Shown here: piece after piece, positions 46,861-56,157 of the stretch
Layout of the letters: each line of letters begins with the position of its first letter
Position numbering within the stretch: position 1 is the stretch's first letter
NCBI GenBank assembly: GCA_002317155.1
Contig: DCIR01000096.1
Span: 7,035-69,243, forward strand
Source: Lachnospiraceae bacterium UBA1721
GTDB lineage: Bacteria; Bacillota; Clostridia; Lachnospirales; Lachnospiraceae
Length of the DNA stretch: 62,209 bases
Direction of reading: 5' to 3'
Notes under the pieces: generated by a model
What the model was told of the DNA's origin: nothing
Databases searched by the model: none
Seen by the model: the letters and a program-made list of their open reading frames with translations, nothing else
Program-made: the position numbers and the translations under genes

Positions 46861-48570
46861 TTACTCTTCAGTTCTTCTCGCAAGATTAATGAAGAAGATA
46901 AACTCTACTCTTCTAGATGCCGCCATATCTACGGTTCCATCCTCATTGTAGACAGGATAATCGTATGAATATCCTACAGGAACAAGAAGTGTCTCAAGCT
47001 TGGCAATAGTACTGTCATCCAGCTCATCTACGTCATTTAAGCAATAATCTCTTACACTGTCGGCTCTCTTCTGCGACAGTTCAAGATTCATATCGTAATC
47101 TCCATCAGTATCGGTATGTCCCTGCACCTCTACCTCTGAGATAAATCCGTCATATTTGTCCTCACTTATTACACCCGCAAAAGCTGTGATGAAATCTGTA
47201 AGTGCCTTTTCACCATCTGCTGAAAGTGATGACTGTCCTGTTGCAAAAAGGATTGATGAATCGAGTACGATTTCACCTGATTCTTCATCAATCTCGGCCT
47301 TAATTCCCTTTTCCTCAAAGGCAACTGTCAAATCTGCGAGCAAATCGGTTCTGGTCTCGATAATCTCTTCAATTTCTTCTTCAGTCATTGTACCGAGAAG
47401 TTCCTGATCTTCCTCTGACAGGTTAGCTCCGAGACCGTCTACAATCTCCTCGAGCTGCTCAGGAGTATAATAGTTGGCTGTAAACTCTGACAGATAAGTA
47501 CTCATATAATAGTAATTCTTGGTTCCGTCAGAAAGAACGACACCATCAAAGCCACAATAGAACATAACCATCTGGTTCGAATAGGTAGCTCCGGAAGCAT
47601 CCTGATATGAGAATGTAAACAAACCGTCTTCATCCCACCTTGCTATACCGTTACAGCTGACCTGATTGTTGTCACTGTCCAAAGTAGTAAGTGAAAATGA
47701 GCTCTTGTTGACATTCATTTTATAATTGCCGTCTACATAAATTGTAAAATCGATTCCGACAATCTTATCAATTAAAGAAGAATTCTCGGACAAATTACTC
47801 TTTACCGAAATAGACTTATCTACCGATACATTTGACCATGCTGTGAAGTCACGTTCAATCAAAGTGTATCCTATACTGTCATTTGAAAATGTAATTCTCG
47901 GACCGTCAAAAGCGAAAGTATAACTAAAGCTCTTATCCTGGAATGAATAAGTCAGTTCGCTGGTTTCCTCATTAAAATTCCACTCTGCCAGAGGAGTGAT
48001 TGTGATAGTATTACCTTCTACCTCGTAAGCCGCCATAACTTCAACACCGGTATTGCTTGATTTGGTAGCAAAATACACATCACACCAATGATGCTCCGTA
48101 TCGGTAACCAGCGCATTATCCAACTCTGCTATACCGGCAACAAATCTGTACGGAACAGTAGATATACTTTCATCAGCAGGCAAAAGACTGCTGACATTTG
48201 ATGCATTCCACCAGGTGACCGTATCTATAAAATCCTGAGTTGCATAGCTTTTTGCAAGAGAATCATCTACATGATTTAGACGATAATCACCCTGGAACAT
48301 CTCCTCGGTATATGTCATCTGCGAATATATCGTTGCAGCTGTAGTCTTACTGGACGGCTCAACCAAATCCTCCATATACCAACGGCCATCATAAAAATTC
48401 TGACCGAACGGAAACTGTGTAGAACTGTCTGACAATTTTTCAGTCACTTCAGTCTGCCCACCCGTCACAGTTCCTGTAACCGGAGTCTCTGTTTCCTGTT
48501 TGCCGCATCCTGCGAGCATAACAGGCATAACTGCCGACAATATAATTGCTCCCAATACTCTCTTACGCAT
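46861..48570 (-). CDS. Lipoprotein with OmpA-like peptidoglycan-binding domain
   Basis: 569 residues. Signal peptide with lipobox LAGC (Cys22). Residues 40-430 form a large unassigned domain. The C-terminal 130 residues resemble the OmpA/MotB fold: LATGQSSLSADGEKALTDF, EVQGHTDTDGDYDMNLELSQKRADSV and the closing SRRVEFIFF. The OmpA domain binds diaminopimelate in peptidoglycan; in a Gram-positive it would tether this lipoprotein to the wall. Single gene with AGGGG site. Confidence 0.88.
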   Translation of the reverse strand: MRKRVLGAIILSAVMPVMLAGCGKQETETPVTGTVTGGQTEVTEKLSDSSTQFPFGQNFYDGRWYMEDLVEPSSKTTAATIYSQMTYTEEMFQGDYRLNHVDDSLAKSYATQDFIDTVTWWNASNVSSLLPADESISTVPYRFVAGIAELDNALVTDTEHHWCDVYFATKSSNTGVEVMAAYEVEGNTITITPLAEWNFNEETSELTYSFQDKSFSYTFAFDGPRITFSNDSIGYTLIERDFTAWSNVSVDKSISVKSNLSENSSLIDKIVGIDFTIYVDGNYKMNVNKSSFSLTTLDSDNNQVSCNGIARWDEDGLFTFSYQDASGATYSNQMVMFYCGFDGVVLSDGTKNYYYMSTYLSEFTANYYTPEQLEEIVDGLGANLSEEDQELLGTMTEEEIEEIIETRTDLLADLTVAFEEKGIKAEIDEESGEIVLDSSILFATGQSSLSADGEKALTDFITAFAGVISEDKYDGFISEVEVQGHTDTDGDYDMNLELSQKRADSVRDYCLNDVDELDDSTIAKLETLLVPVGYSYDYPVYNEDGTVDMAASRRVEFIFFINLARRTEE

Positions 48571-48590
48571 ATTTTCCCCTTTTATAAAAC

Positions 48591-49289
48591 CTATAACTTA
48601 GCAACAAGTTCCTCAACAAGCTTGGCACAATGCTCTGCCGCGTGTCTTTCAAATGTAGGATAATCCATCTGTGCCGAATCATCAGCCTTATCAGAAATAG
48701 CACGAAGGATTACGAACGGAATATTGTTAAGGTATGCTCCGTGCGCAATTGACGCTCCCTCCATCTCGCAGCAATCTCCGCTAAAGTTGGTGATGAGCTT
48801 CTCTTTAACAGCCTTATCGGCAATAAACTGATCTCCGCTTACCACTCTTCCGACAAGAGTATGAAGTTCCGGCAAAACCTCTGCGCATGTAGCCTGTGCA
48901 AGGCTAATCATATTTTCATCAGCCGTAAATTCCTTAATTCCCATCTGAGGTACTTCACCGAGAGGATAACCAAAATTGGTCGCATCCATATCATGATGAA
49001 GTGCAATCTTAGAGATAAGAATATCTCCTATATCAAGCTTGGCATTAAGTGAACCAGCAACACCGGTGTTGATAATATGTGTTACCTCAAAAATATCTGC
49101 AAGTATCTGCACGCATAAAGCCGCATTTACTTTACCTATTCCGCTTCTTACTATAACAACATCAGCACCGTTAAGTGTACCTTCGTTAAACTCCATGTTA
49201 GCCTTAACAAGTTTCTTGCTAACCTGCATTTTTGACTTTAAGGTTTCGACCTCAAGCTCCATAGCTCCAATAATGCCAATTTTACTCAT
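48591..49289 (-). CDS. mtnN: 5'-methylthioadenosine/S-adenosylhomocysteine nucleosidase
   Basis: Hydrolyses MTA and SAH to adenine plus the ribosyl thiol. 232 residues. Family motifs GAMELEVE, NTGVAGSL, SGDQFI and CCEMEGASIAH (purine-binding Glu), then ISDKADDSA with the catalytic Asp. Product S-ribosylhomocysteine is the substrate of LuxS, encoded just upstream, so the two act in sequence in the activated methyl cycle. Confidence 0.96.
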   Translation of the reverse strand: MSKIGIIGAMELEVETLKSKMQVSKKLVKANMEFNEGTLNGADVVIVRSGIGKVNAALCVQILADIFEVTHIINTGVAGSLNAKLDIGDILISKIALHHDMDATNFGYPLGEVPQMGIKEFTADENMISLAQATCAEVLPELHTLVGRVVSGDQFIADKAVKEKLITNFSGDCCEMEGASIAHGAYLNNIPFVILRAISDKADDSAQMDYPTFERHAAEHCAKLVEELVAKL

Positions 49290-49336
49290 TTTTCCATCAA
49301 TCCTCTCTCTTAAACGTTGCCAAATATTAACGCTAA

Positions 49337-49371
49337 AACTGCCATCAACTGTTTTCAGTCAATGGCAGTTC
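49337..49371 (-). terminator. Terminator of luxS unit
   Basis: Minus-strand AACTGCCATTGACTG pairs with CAGTTGATGGCAGTT around AAAA, followed by TTAGCG. The stem is strong and the T run is short. Confidence 0.7.
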
Positions 49372-49385
49372 AAAACCACTGTGAA

Positions 49386-49865
49386 TTATTCAGGGTATAC
49401 AAGTCTGTCCTCTTTAATATCGTAGAGAACATTCTTAAGGTACTTATCTGCAAGGTAATTAGCCATTCCAAGATTCATGTCAAGATAGTTGCCACAATCC
49501 TTGGGAGATGCCCCGGGAACTTCATCCTTGAAATCTCTGATAAATTCATACATCTCTACCATAAGAGGCACTATATCCTTTGACTCATAATCGCCGGCAA
49601 GAAGAAGATAAAAACCGGTTCTGCAGCCCATAGGTCCGAAATAAACGGTCTTATCCTTATAGTCCTTATGATTTCTTAAAAATGTAGCAGCAAGATGCTC
49701 AATAGTATGCATCTCAGCAGTATTCATAACCGGTTCCTCGTTAGGGCTGGTCATTCTCAAATCAAATGTAGTGATAACCTCAGCACCAACATGATCCTTA
49801 CGTGATACGTATACTCCGGGCTGAAGCTTAATATGATCTATTGTAAAACTTGCAATCTTCTCCAT
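49386..49865 (-). CDS. luxS: S-ribosylhomocysteine lyase
   Basis: Converts S-ribosylhomocysteine to homocysteine and DPD, the precursor of autoinducer AI-2. 159 residues. Metal ligands His53 and His57 in HTIEH and Cys124; catalytic Glu56 and Cys81 in GPMGCRTGFYLL. All match the family. Starts 5 nt after the SCP2-like gene and so is likely co-translated with it; mtnN follows after a terminator. Confidence 0.97.
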   Translation of the reverse strand: MEKIASFTIDHIKLQPGVYVSRKDHVGAEVITTFDLRMTSPNEEPVMNTAEMHTIEHLAATFLRNHKDYKDKTVYFGPMGCRTGFYLLLAGDYESKDIVPLMVEMYEFIRDFKDEVPGASPKDCGNYLDMNLGMANYLADKYLKNVLYDIKEDRLVYPE

Positions 49866-49870
49866 GAAAA

Positions 49871-50680
49871 TTATTCCTTGCCTTCCTTTTTCTTTGTAGC
49901 TGCCTTTACAGACTCTTCTGCCTTAGCCAATTCTGCATCAAGTGCTGCTTTTTCTGCCTTTGTAGCGGCTTTTTCTGCTTTTGTAGCAGCTTTCTTTGCC
50001 TTGTCGGCAGCCTTTTCAGCCTTTGCTGTGGCTTTCTCTACTTTATTGGCTTCCTGGTCTTCTTTTATAGAATCTGCAGCTGCCTTGATTGCCTTGCTCG
50101 CAGTAGCTGCTGCCCTTTTAACTGTCTTCTTAGTCTCTCTTACAGCTTTCTCAGCCATAGGCTTTGCATTATCAGCAGCCTTCTTTGCTGCCTTTTTAGT
50201 CTCTTCGACCGCTTTATCCGCTATAGGCTTGGCTGCCTCGACTGCTTTCTTGGCTGCCTTTTGGGTTTCCTTGACCGCTTTGTCTGCAACGGGCATTGCC
50301 TTCTTGGCAGCTTTTCTGGCTGCATCTTCAGCCTTCTTCACAGTCTTCTTCGCCACGCTCACCTTACGCAACGCAAGAATCGCAATTGCCAAATCCACAT
50401 CACCGATAATGCCCAACTTCACTGCTGAATACGCATCAGAAGGCTCTTCAATACCATCTATAATATTTAACAAAACCTTAGAAGGAATTGTTACAACTGC
50501 ATCATTGTCATAGTACTCATACGGCTGAACGTTAAACTTTCCGCCGGCAGCCTCGATATAAAGAGCTCCCTCACCTTCTCCGCGAACATTAAGCTGTATA
50601 GCCTTGTGTCCGTTGATTCCGGTTGCTTCGACCTTGGAATATGCCTTTTTAATCTTCTCAACTATTTTCTCATATGTCAT
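49871..50680 (-). CDS. SCP2-like protein with Lys/Ala-rich 22-residue repeat tail
   Basis: 269 residues. Residues 1-108 resemble the SCP2 sterol-carrier fold (IQLNVRGEGEGALYIEAAGG, PYEYYDNDAVVTI). From 110 on it is almost only Ala, Lys, Glu with few Asp, as in histone H1 tails or LEA/phasin helices. Three 22-residue units stand out (129-150, 151-172, 173-194), each with pattern KPxADKAVxETxKAAKKA. Net charge is positive. Strong DNA-antisense frames of this tail are artefacts. The function is unknown: DNA compaction and lipid binding are both possible. Coupled to luxS. Confidence 0.8.
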   Translation of the reverse strand: MTYEKIVEKIKKAYSKVEATGINGHKAIQLNVRGEGEGALYIEAAGGKFNVQPYEYYDNDAVVTIPSKVLLNIIDGIEEPSDAYSAVKLGIIGDVDLAIAILALRKVSVAKKTVKKAEDAARKAAKKAMPVADKAVKETQKAAKKAVEAAKPIADKAVEETKKAAKKAADNAKPMAEKAVRETKKTVKRAAATASKAIKAAADSIKEDQEANKVEKATAKAEKAADKAKKAATKAEKAATKAEKAALDAELAKAEESVKAATKKKEGKE

Positions 50681-50883
50681 ATCATTTCCCCTTCTTCGTA
50701 CAAGTTCAATGCATGTAATCGGTTAACAACTAAATAATACTATATTATATAATGACTGGGCCTTTGTTACAATCCATTTTGCCCCTATTATCGTTCTATT
50801 ATTCCCTAATATGTTTGCAAAATCATCATAAAAGATATTATTTTTCCCTTAAAAATATACTCGCCCAAGCCGGTGAAAGTATA

Positions 50884-50934
50884 ATGGCTCAGGCGAATCA
50901 AATGAATCAATCTGTATTGTCACTGTTGCAATAA
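50884..50934 (+). CDS. Possible 16-residue leader peptide or small protein
   Basis: ATG at 50884 follows GGTGAAAG by 5 nt; the frame MAQANQMNQSVLSLLQ ends at TAA 50932-50934 inside the terminator stem. Weak evidence: no homolog can be judged and the size is at the limit. Confidence 0.25.
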   Translation: MAQANQMNQSVLSLLQ

Positions 50935-50962
50935 CTTTCAGTTGAGCAACAGTGACTTTTTT
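50919..50962 (+). terminator. Plus-strand terminator without an obvious gene
   Basis: 11-bp stem GTCACTGTTGC / GCAACAGTGAC followed by TTTTTTATTT. The minus strand side lacks a T run, so it works for plus-strand transcription only. Confidence 0.75.
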
Positions 50963-50964
50963 AT

Positions 50965-52257
50965 TTACTCATATCTCAGAGCCTCGATGGGATCCATCTT
51001 AGCTGCTTTATTAGCGGGATAATATCCGAAGAAGATACCGATTGCCATAGAGAAAAGCAATGAACCGATAATACTTCCGATTGAAGGTGTAGCAGGTGAT
51101 TTGAGTAACAAATTAGCTGCCAACGATCCTCCACCCACACCGATTATTATTCCGATTATTCCTCCGATAAGGCAGATAACTACAGCCTCCACAATAAACT
51201 GAAGTCTGATAGAACTGTTAGGTGCTCCGAGTGCTTTTCTGGTACCGATTTCTCTGGTACGCTCTGTGATTGATACCAGCATAATATTCATTACACCGAT
51301 ACCACCAACCAAAAGTGCTATGCCCGCAATAACTGAAATCGCAGTTGTGAGAGTACCCATCATAGAACTCATCATTTCTACGTATGATGCCATACTGTAT
51401 GAGTCTATAGTCCAATTTCTGTTATTTCTGTAATATGGTGCAAAAAACTGCTTTGTAGTATTCGCAAATTCGTCGGGATCCACACCTGCATTAGTTAACA
51501 CTGTGAAGTAGACCACATAATCCGCATGACTTATTTCACAAGCAGTTGAGTACGGAATATACATATTAGTAGTGCTGCCCATTGACATATACGATGCAAG
51601 TGCTCCGGCACCGGCCTCATAATCATATATTCCTACGATGGTAAAATCATAATAATCTGTACCAATAGCAGTCTGAACGATTGAGCCAATAGCGGCCTCA
51701 TTGTCTCCACCGAACATTTTATCAACCACCTTATTGGAAACGATACATACCTTTTTAGCTCCGTCAGTTTCTCTTTTATTGAAAAATCTTCCTGCACTTA
51801 GTTCCACATTATCGGTAGCGCAATATCCGAGCGTGATTCCCAGAACATCAACACCGATATTAGTGGTGCCCTTTTCTATCTGTCCGCTTCCGAGATTTCT
51901 CGATATACCTATCGCTCTGATCTTATCCGAATATGTCTCTGCATAGTTCTCAATCATCTCGCGAGTCATCAGATCGTATTCTGTAATAGAGACTGTCGAT
52001 TCTTCCTCTGCAAAGACATTACCATCCTCGGAAGTCTCCTTCTCAGCCTCTCGTCTTGATATAGATACATACACATTGTTAGTACCCATCGATGAGAGCT
52101 CACTGGTCATATAGCTGGAAAGCGAATTACCGACCGTCATAATGGCGATAACCGACGAAATACCGATAATGATTCCGAGCATTGTCAGAAGAGCACGCAT
52201 TTTGTTGGCTTTAAGAGAGAACAGAGCCAGTCTGATGTTTTCTAAAAACAAATTCAT
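50965..52257 (-). CDS. MacB/FtsX-type ABC transporter permease
   Basis: 430 residues. N-terminal helix (ALLTMLGIIIGISSVIAI), large extracellular MacB_PCD-type domain, then three membrane helices in the C-terminal FtsX part (MTLTTAISVIAGIALLVGGIGVMNIMLVS) and the ERTREIGTRKALGA loop. Overlaps the ATPase gene by 4 bases (ATGA), so both are translated together. Forms a MacAB-like efflux set with the ATPase and HlyD-type adaptor. Confidence 0.92.
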   Translation of the reverse strand: MNLFLENIRLALFSLKANKMRALLTMLGIIIGISSVIAIMTVGNSLSSYMTSELSSMGTNNVYVSISRREAEKETSEDGNVFAEEESTVSITEYDLMTREMIENYAETYSDKIRAIGISRNLGSGQIEKGTTNIGVDVLGITLGYCATDNVELSAGRFFNKRETDGAKKVCIVSNKVVDKMFGGDNEAAIGSIVQTAIGTDYYDFTIVGIYDYEAGAGALASYMSMGSTTNMYIPYSTACEISHADYVVYFTVLTNAGVDPDEFANTTKQFFAPYYRNNRNWTIDSYSMASYVEMMSSMMGTLTTAISVIAGIALLVGGIGVMNIMLVSITERTREIGTRKALGAPNSSIRLQFIVEAVVICLIGGIIGIIIGVGGGSLAANLLLKSPATPSIGSIIGSLLFSMAIGIFFGYYPANKAAKMDPIEALRYE

Positions 52258-52970
52258 CCCAGTCTTCCTCCCATTCCCGATCTGATGCTTGTAACCAAAC
52301 CGTCCTTAAGAGTAATAACTCTTTCCGTTTCTTCCGCAAGCTCCGGTGAGTGAGTAATAAGCACTATAGTCTTACCCTGCTCTTCATGAAGCTTATGAAA
52401 AATATCCATTACAAGACGTCCGGTTGATGAGTCAAGAGCTCCAGTAGGTTCATCCGCAAGAATGATGGCAGGATCATTTGCCATTGCTCTGGCTATGGCA
52501 ACACGCTGTTTTTGTCCACCCGAAAGTTCTTCGGGAAGATGCTTCATTCTGTCACCCATCCCTACAAGTTCAAGCAATTCCTTGGCTCTCTCAGTTCTCT
52601 TTTTCCCGTGAACGCCTGCATAAAGCATGGGCATTTCAACATTTTTCAATGCATTGGTCTTGGCGATAAGATTGTATGTCTGAAATACAAATCCTATTTT
52701 CTGATTACGGATTCCCGAAAGCTCGGAATCTTTGGCCTTAACCATATCTACTCCGTCAAGCACATACTTTCCGGATGTCGGTCTGTCAAGTGAACCGATA
52801 ATATTCATCAGCGTCGATTTACCCGAACCTGATGCACCTACTACCGATACAAATTCTCCCTCAAAAACTTCAAGATCAATTCCATGGAGAACAGTGAGTT
52901 CATTTGGAGTACCGATATAAAACTTTTTGATTATATCCTGAAGATCAATAATCCTTTTTCTTTCTTCCAC
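52254..52970 (-). CDS. MacB-type ABC transporter ATP-binding protein
   Basis: 238 residues. Walker A GASGSGKS, signature LSGGQKQR, Walker B ILADEPTGALDS and H-loop THSPE. The LolD/MacB subtype is shown by KTNALKNVEMPMLYAGV. GTG start, with GGAG 8 nt upstream. Central member of the adaptor-ATPase-permease operon. Confidence 0.94.
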   Translation of the reverse strand: MEERKRIIDLQDIIKKFYIGTPNELTVLHGIDLEVFEGEFVSVVGASGSGKSTLMNIIGSLDRPTSGKYVLDGVDMVKAKDSELSGIRNQKIGFVFQTYNLIAKTNALKNVEMPMLYAGVHGKKRTERAKELLELVGMGDRMKHLPEELSGGQKQRVAIARAMANDPAIILADEPTGALDSSTGRLVMDIFHKLHEEQGKTIVLITHSPELAEETERVITLKDGLVTSIRSGMGGRLG

Positions 52971-53012
52971 TGTTATCTCTCCTTGTAATAAAAGTCACGA
53001 CGATTGCCAATA

Positions 53013-54602
53013 TTAATAGCCGCCAAGTGCACCTTCCTCTTCAAGGAGTTCATAGATATTAAGTGCATTATACTCATCTCTGGGCACGATAACCTCGCTA
53101 CCTTCGGTAATATCACCGGAAGTAATTTCAATATAATAAGCACTCTCAACTCCGGTAGTAACGTATACTTTTTCCTTTTCTTCAAGACCGGTTGAAGCGT
53201 TCTTGCCCTTGCTGATTTCTACATAAGCTCTGCCGTCTTCTTCATACTGAACAGACTCATAGGGAACGGTAATAACATTTTCAGCCTTATTCATAATGAT
53301 GCTAAGCTTAGCAGTCATATCAAGTCTGATATCCTCACAAGGAGTATTAATCTGTACGATAACCTTGTATACTACACCGTTCGCACCGGGAGTCGATCTG
53401 GGTGCAACACTCTTTACGACACCTTCGAGTTCAAGATCTCCGGTACCGTTGGTCTTAACGACAACTTCCTGTCCAACCTTAACCTTACCTATGTCATACT
53501 CACTGATATAAGTCTCTACATCATAGGTTGAAGTATTCTCGATAGTCACAATAGCTGCTCCGGTATAAAGGTCACCTTCTCTGAAGTTAACAGAGGTTAC
53601 CATACCTGATATAGGAGCATAAACCATACAATTCTCAATCTGCTGCTGATACTGATCAATCTGCTGCTCTGCAGACATAGTACCGATTTCTGCATTGGTC
53701 TGAGCATTGGTCAGATTATCATATGCATTGCTAACCATCGAAGAGCCTGACGGTGTCGCAGCTGCATCTACAGCATTATTATATGTATTCTGCGCATTGA
53801 TATAATTGTACTGAGCGCTGATATATGTTGAATATGCGGTGTCCTTATTCTTATCGATGAAGGACTGGATAGAACTGTTGTCGTCAAAACTAAAATATAT
53901 ATTCAAGAAGTTATCCCAATACTTCTTTACCACCTCTATATGGCTGTTCTTCTCATTGTTCTTTACAGAGATCTGACTAGCCTTCTCTTCATCTGAAAGA
54001 GCTGCGTTATTGTTTATAGCTGCGATGTCATTATTAAGATTAATAATAGCTGCCGCATCTACAACAATCGCATTATATGCGTTAAGAGCTGCATCTCTGC
54101 TAAGAATTGCAAGCTCAAATGCTCTCAATGTCGAATCGACCATATCCTGTGCATTTTCATTTGCCTGATTCTGTGAATCAAGAGCATCATTATACTGTCT
54201 CTGTGCGGCACTCACAGCCATCGCAAGAGACTGCTCATTTGCCTCGAGATTAGCCTGCGCAATTGCAAGTGATTCCTCAAGATTGGTTGAATCAAGAGAA
54301 CAGATAAGATCACCCGCCTCTACCCAGTCGCCGAGTTCGACATTTATATCAATGATATCTACATTTGCCACACGTGCTGTAACTATAACCGAATCACTGC
54401 TTACCACATATCCGCTGGCAGAGATTGATTCAACCAAATCTCTTCGTTCTACCACTGCAGTCTCATTAGACATCAACACATCCAGATATTTCTTGGACAT
54501 ATTAACCGAGCATGCAATTACTCCTACAAACATCAATACAAGTGTCGTAAATATACATAAAAATATAAACAAACCCTTGTGTCGCTTAATCCATCTTCCC
54601 AT
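53013..54602 (-). CDS. HlyD/MacA-type membrane-fusion adaptor
   Basis: 529 residues: N-terminal membrane helix (about 11-33), barrel-sandwich biotinyl-lipoyl-like half (DIIDINVELGDWVEAGDLI), a long coiled-coil hairpin of Ala/Asn/Gln-rich helices (about 100-320), second half barrel (YAPISGMVTSVNFREGDL), and a C-terminal beta-barrel. In a Gram-positive this type links the exporter to substrate capture outside the membrane. Substrate is unknown. First gene of the MacAB-like unit; a 62-bp gap lies before it. Confidence 0.9.
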   Translation of the reverse strand: MGRWIKRHKGLFIFLCIFTTLVLMFVGVIACSVNMSKKYLDVLMSNETAVVERRDLVESISASGYVVSSDSVIVTARVANVDIIDINVELGDWVEAGDLICSLDSTNLEESLAIAQANLEANEQSLAMAVSAAQRQYNDALDSQNQANENAQDMVDSTLRAFELAILSRDAALNAYNAIVVDAAAIINLNNDIAAINNNAALSDEEKASQISVKNNEKNSHIEVVKKYWDNFLNIYFSFDDNSSIQSFIDKNKDTAYSTYISAQYNYINAQNTYNNAVDAAATPSGSSMVSNAYDNLTNAQTNAEIGTMSAEQQIDQYQQQIENCMVYAPISGMVTSVNFREGDLYTGAAIVTIENTSTYDVETYISEYDIGKVKVGQEVVVKTNGTGDLELEGVVKSVAPRSTPGANGVVYKVIVQINTPCEDIRLDMTAKLSIIMNKAENVITVPYESVQYEEDGRAYVEISKGKNASTGLEEKEKVYVTTGVESAYYIEITSGDITEGSEVIVPRDEYNALNIYELLEEEGALGGY

Positions 54603-54664
54603 GATAAATTCTGCCTTTCATCCGTCAATTTTTAGAAACATTCAGTAATGAGTATATCACATTT

Positions 54665-55363
54665 TTATTTTAATGCTGATGCAATATTTCTCTTATAATA
54701 CCAGTTATCCAGAGGAATCCTGCGAGTAAGCTTTGCAACGAAATATGACAATACAGTACCTACCCATATGCAAGCAAGACCGATTACTCCGCTAAGAAAA
54801 ATATTAATATCTACACCTACTGCCTTACTTATATTTTCTGACATATAGAAGTAGAGTGAAAAGAAAAAGACAAAGAAGAAAATCATCGATATTACAAACC
54901 ATTTATTGCAGATAATTGCATAAACCTGCATTCCCATAGAAAGCAATCCGGACATTATCAATATTGCTGCGACCTGCTTAAGGGTGTATGAAGTGCTTAA
55001 TGAAGGGATATTAAGCACATTTGCCAATACGTACTTAACTGCGATGCATGCAACGCCAATCGCATATCCGGTATTAGCTGCCAAAGCATTAAATACAACA
55101 ATAAATCTTGAGAACATTCCGTTAACCAAAGGTGATGATGCCACACATGATGAGATTGAAGTGGATATATAAGGCTGTGTGAAATAAGTACCACATATTG
55201 TCATATACATCATTCCAAGCAATATCTGTGCAGGACCTCCTAATACAATAAACGCAATTCCCAATACCGCAAAGATGACTGCTATTACGCTCTGCTGCTT
55301 ATACTGGATTCCATACTTAACCATCTTAAATCCGATTTTCATTTCTTTCATTAAACTCTTCAT
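54665..55363 (-). CDS. Polytopic membrane protein, ABC-associated
   Basis: 232 residues, five or six hydrophobic segments; ABC-2-type permease character but no strong signature. Starts 3 nt after the next membrane gene in the same operon and lies downstream of an ABC ATPase, so it is probably one of two permease subunits. GGAG 9 nt upstream. Confidence 0.75.
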   Translation of the reverse strand: MKSLMKEMKIGFKMVKYGIQYKQQSVIAVIFAVLGIAFIVLGGPAQILLGMMYMTICGTYFTQPYISTSISSCVASSPLVNGMFSRFIVVFNALAANTGYAIGVACIAVKYVLANVLNIPSLSTSYTLKQVAAILIMSGLLSMGMQVYAIICNKWFVISMIFFFVFFFSLYFYMSENISKAVGVDINIFLSGVIGLACIWVGTVLSYFVAKLTRRIPLDNWYYKRNIASALK

Positions 55364-55366
55364 AAC

Positions 55367-56119
55367 TTATTTCTCCCCTACTTTATCCTCAAAACCACTC
55401 TTGTAGCCTTTAATCATGTCTTTTCTTCCAAGCATAAAAAGCAATATACTCAATGCTATGAATACCACCGTCGCAGCAATCGCAAATACAGGGTTAAGTG
55501 TCACCATTCCGATTCCACCTATAAACAATCCGGCAACTACTGCCCCTGCATAAAATATAGATGCACCTACATATGTAAAAATAACCATAATATTTAATGT
55601 CCTCACAAACCTTCTGCAAATCAGATTAGAAGCTCCTATTGCCATCAGCATTACGCCCCATACAGCCAATGCTGTGAAAATCGTCAGTAACGTGCATTTT
55701 CCGTTTACAACAGAGGTTGTAACTATGCTCGCTAAAGGAATGGCTATAAATGTTCTGATGATATTGTGAATCCAGTCACCGATTACTGCCTTATCAATCA
55801 TTTCAGCCCCATAGCTTGAGCTGCGCAAATAATTCATTCCCCCAACATTTCTTGCTGCCAGACCTGCAAAAGCGAAATAATCTGCAAAAATGATTATTAT
55901 GGCGAGTACTCCTGCAATCACCATCAAGCTGATATACTCAGGCGCATTTATCGACGAATTACTTTCGATGTAAACCTGTCCGTTCGGATCAGATAAGGTT
56001 CTGTGTATAATATCCGTAACCAGTACCGTCATACAGCAAGCCAAGCCGCTCAGTATATCCAATACTACTCTGTATGCCTTAGAAGTGAACACTCTGTAAG
56101 CATTAAACCAATTAATCAT
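55367..56119 (-). CDS. Polytopic membrane protein, ABC-associated
   Basis: 250 residues from the ATG at 56119 (GGTGG 9 nt upstream; a GTG at 56128 lies too close to that site). Six hydrophobic segments. Pairs with the neighbouring 232-residue protein and the upstream ATPase as a heterodimeric ABC-type exporter. Confidence 0.75.
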   Translation of the reverse strand: MINWFNAYRVFTSKAYRVVLDILSGLACCMTVLVTDIIHRTLSDPNGQVYIESNSSINAPEYISLMVIAGVLAIIIIFADYFAFAGLAARNVGGMNYLRSSSYGAEMIDKAVIGDWIHNIIRTFIAIPLASIVTTSVVNGKCTLLTIFTALAVWGVMLMAIGASNLICRRFVRTLNIMVIFTYVGASIFYAGAVVAGLFIGGIGMVTLNPVFAIAATVVFIALSILLFMLGRKDMIKGYKSGFEDKVGEK

Positions 56120-56157
56120 TTTATTCACCCACCCTCATAGAATATAATCCTTTCTGC

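Larger units (their letters stand above)
50681..50964. other. 284-bp region with a plus-strand terminator and possible small transcript
   Basis: Between two minus-strand genes there is a plus-strand promoter-like pair (50814-50819, 50836-50841), a mini-ORF 50884-50934 and a strong terminator (50919-50962). No other gene was seen. See findings. Confidence 0.4.

Noticed and set aside
49833..50513. Open plus-strand frame of 226 residues rich in Ala, Phe and Ser
   Set aside because: Exact antisense of the Lys/Ala-rich tail; low complexity in all frames explains it. No ribosome site.
50752..50883. Longer start for the mini-ORF (60 residues)
   Set aside because: No ribosome site before 50752 and a promoter-like pair lies inside it; at most the 16-codon form is plausible.
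50965..54602. Call as MacAB antibiotic-resistance pump
   Set aside because: Family level fits, but substrate cannot be inferred; only a general exporter role is claimed.
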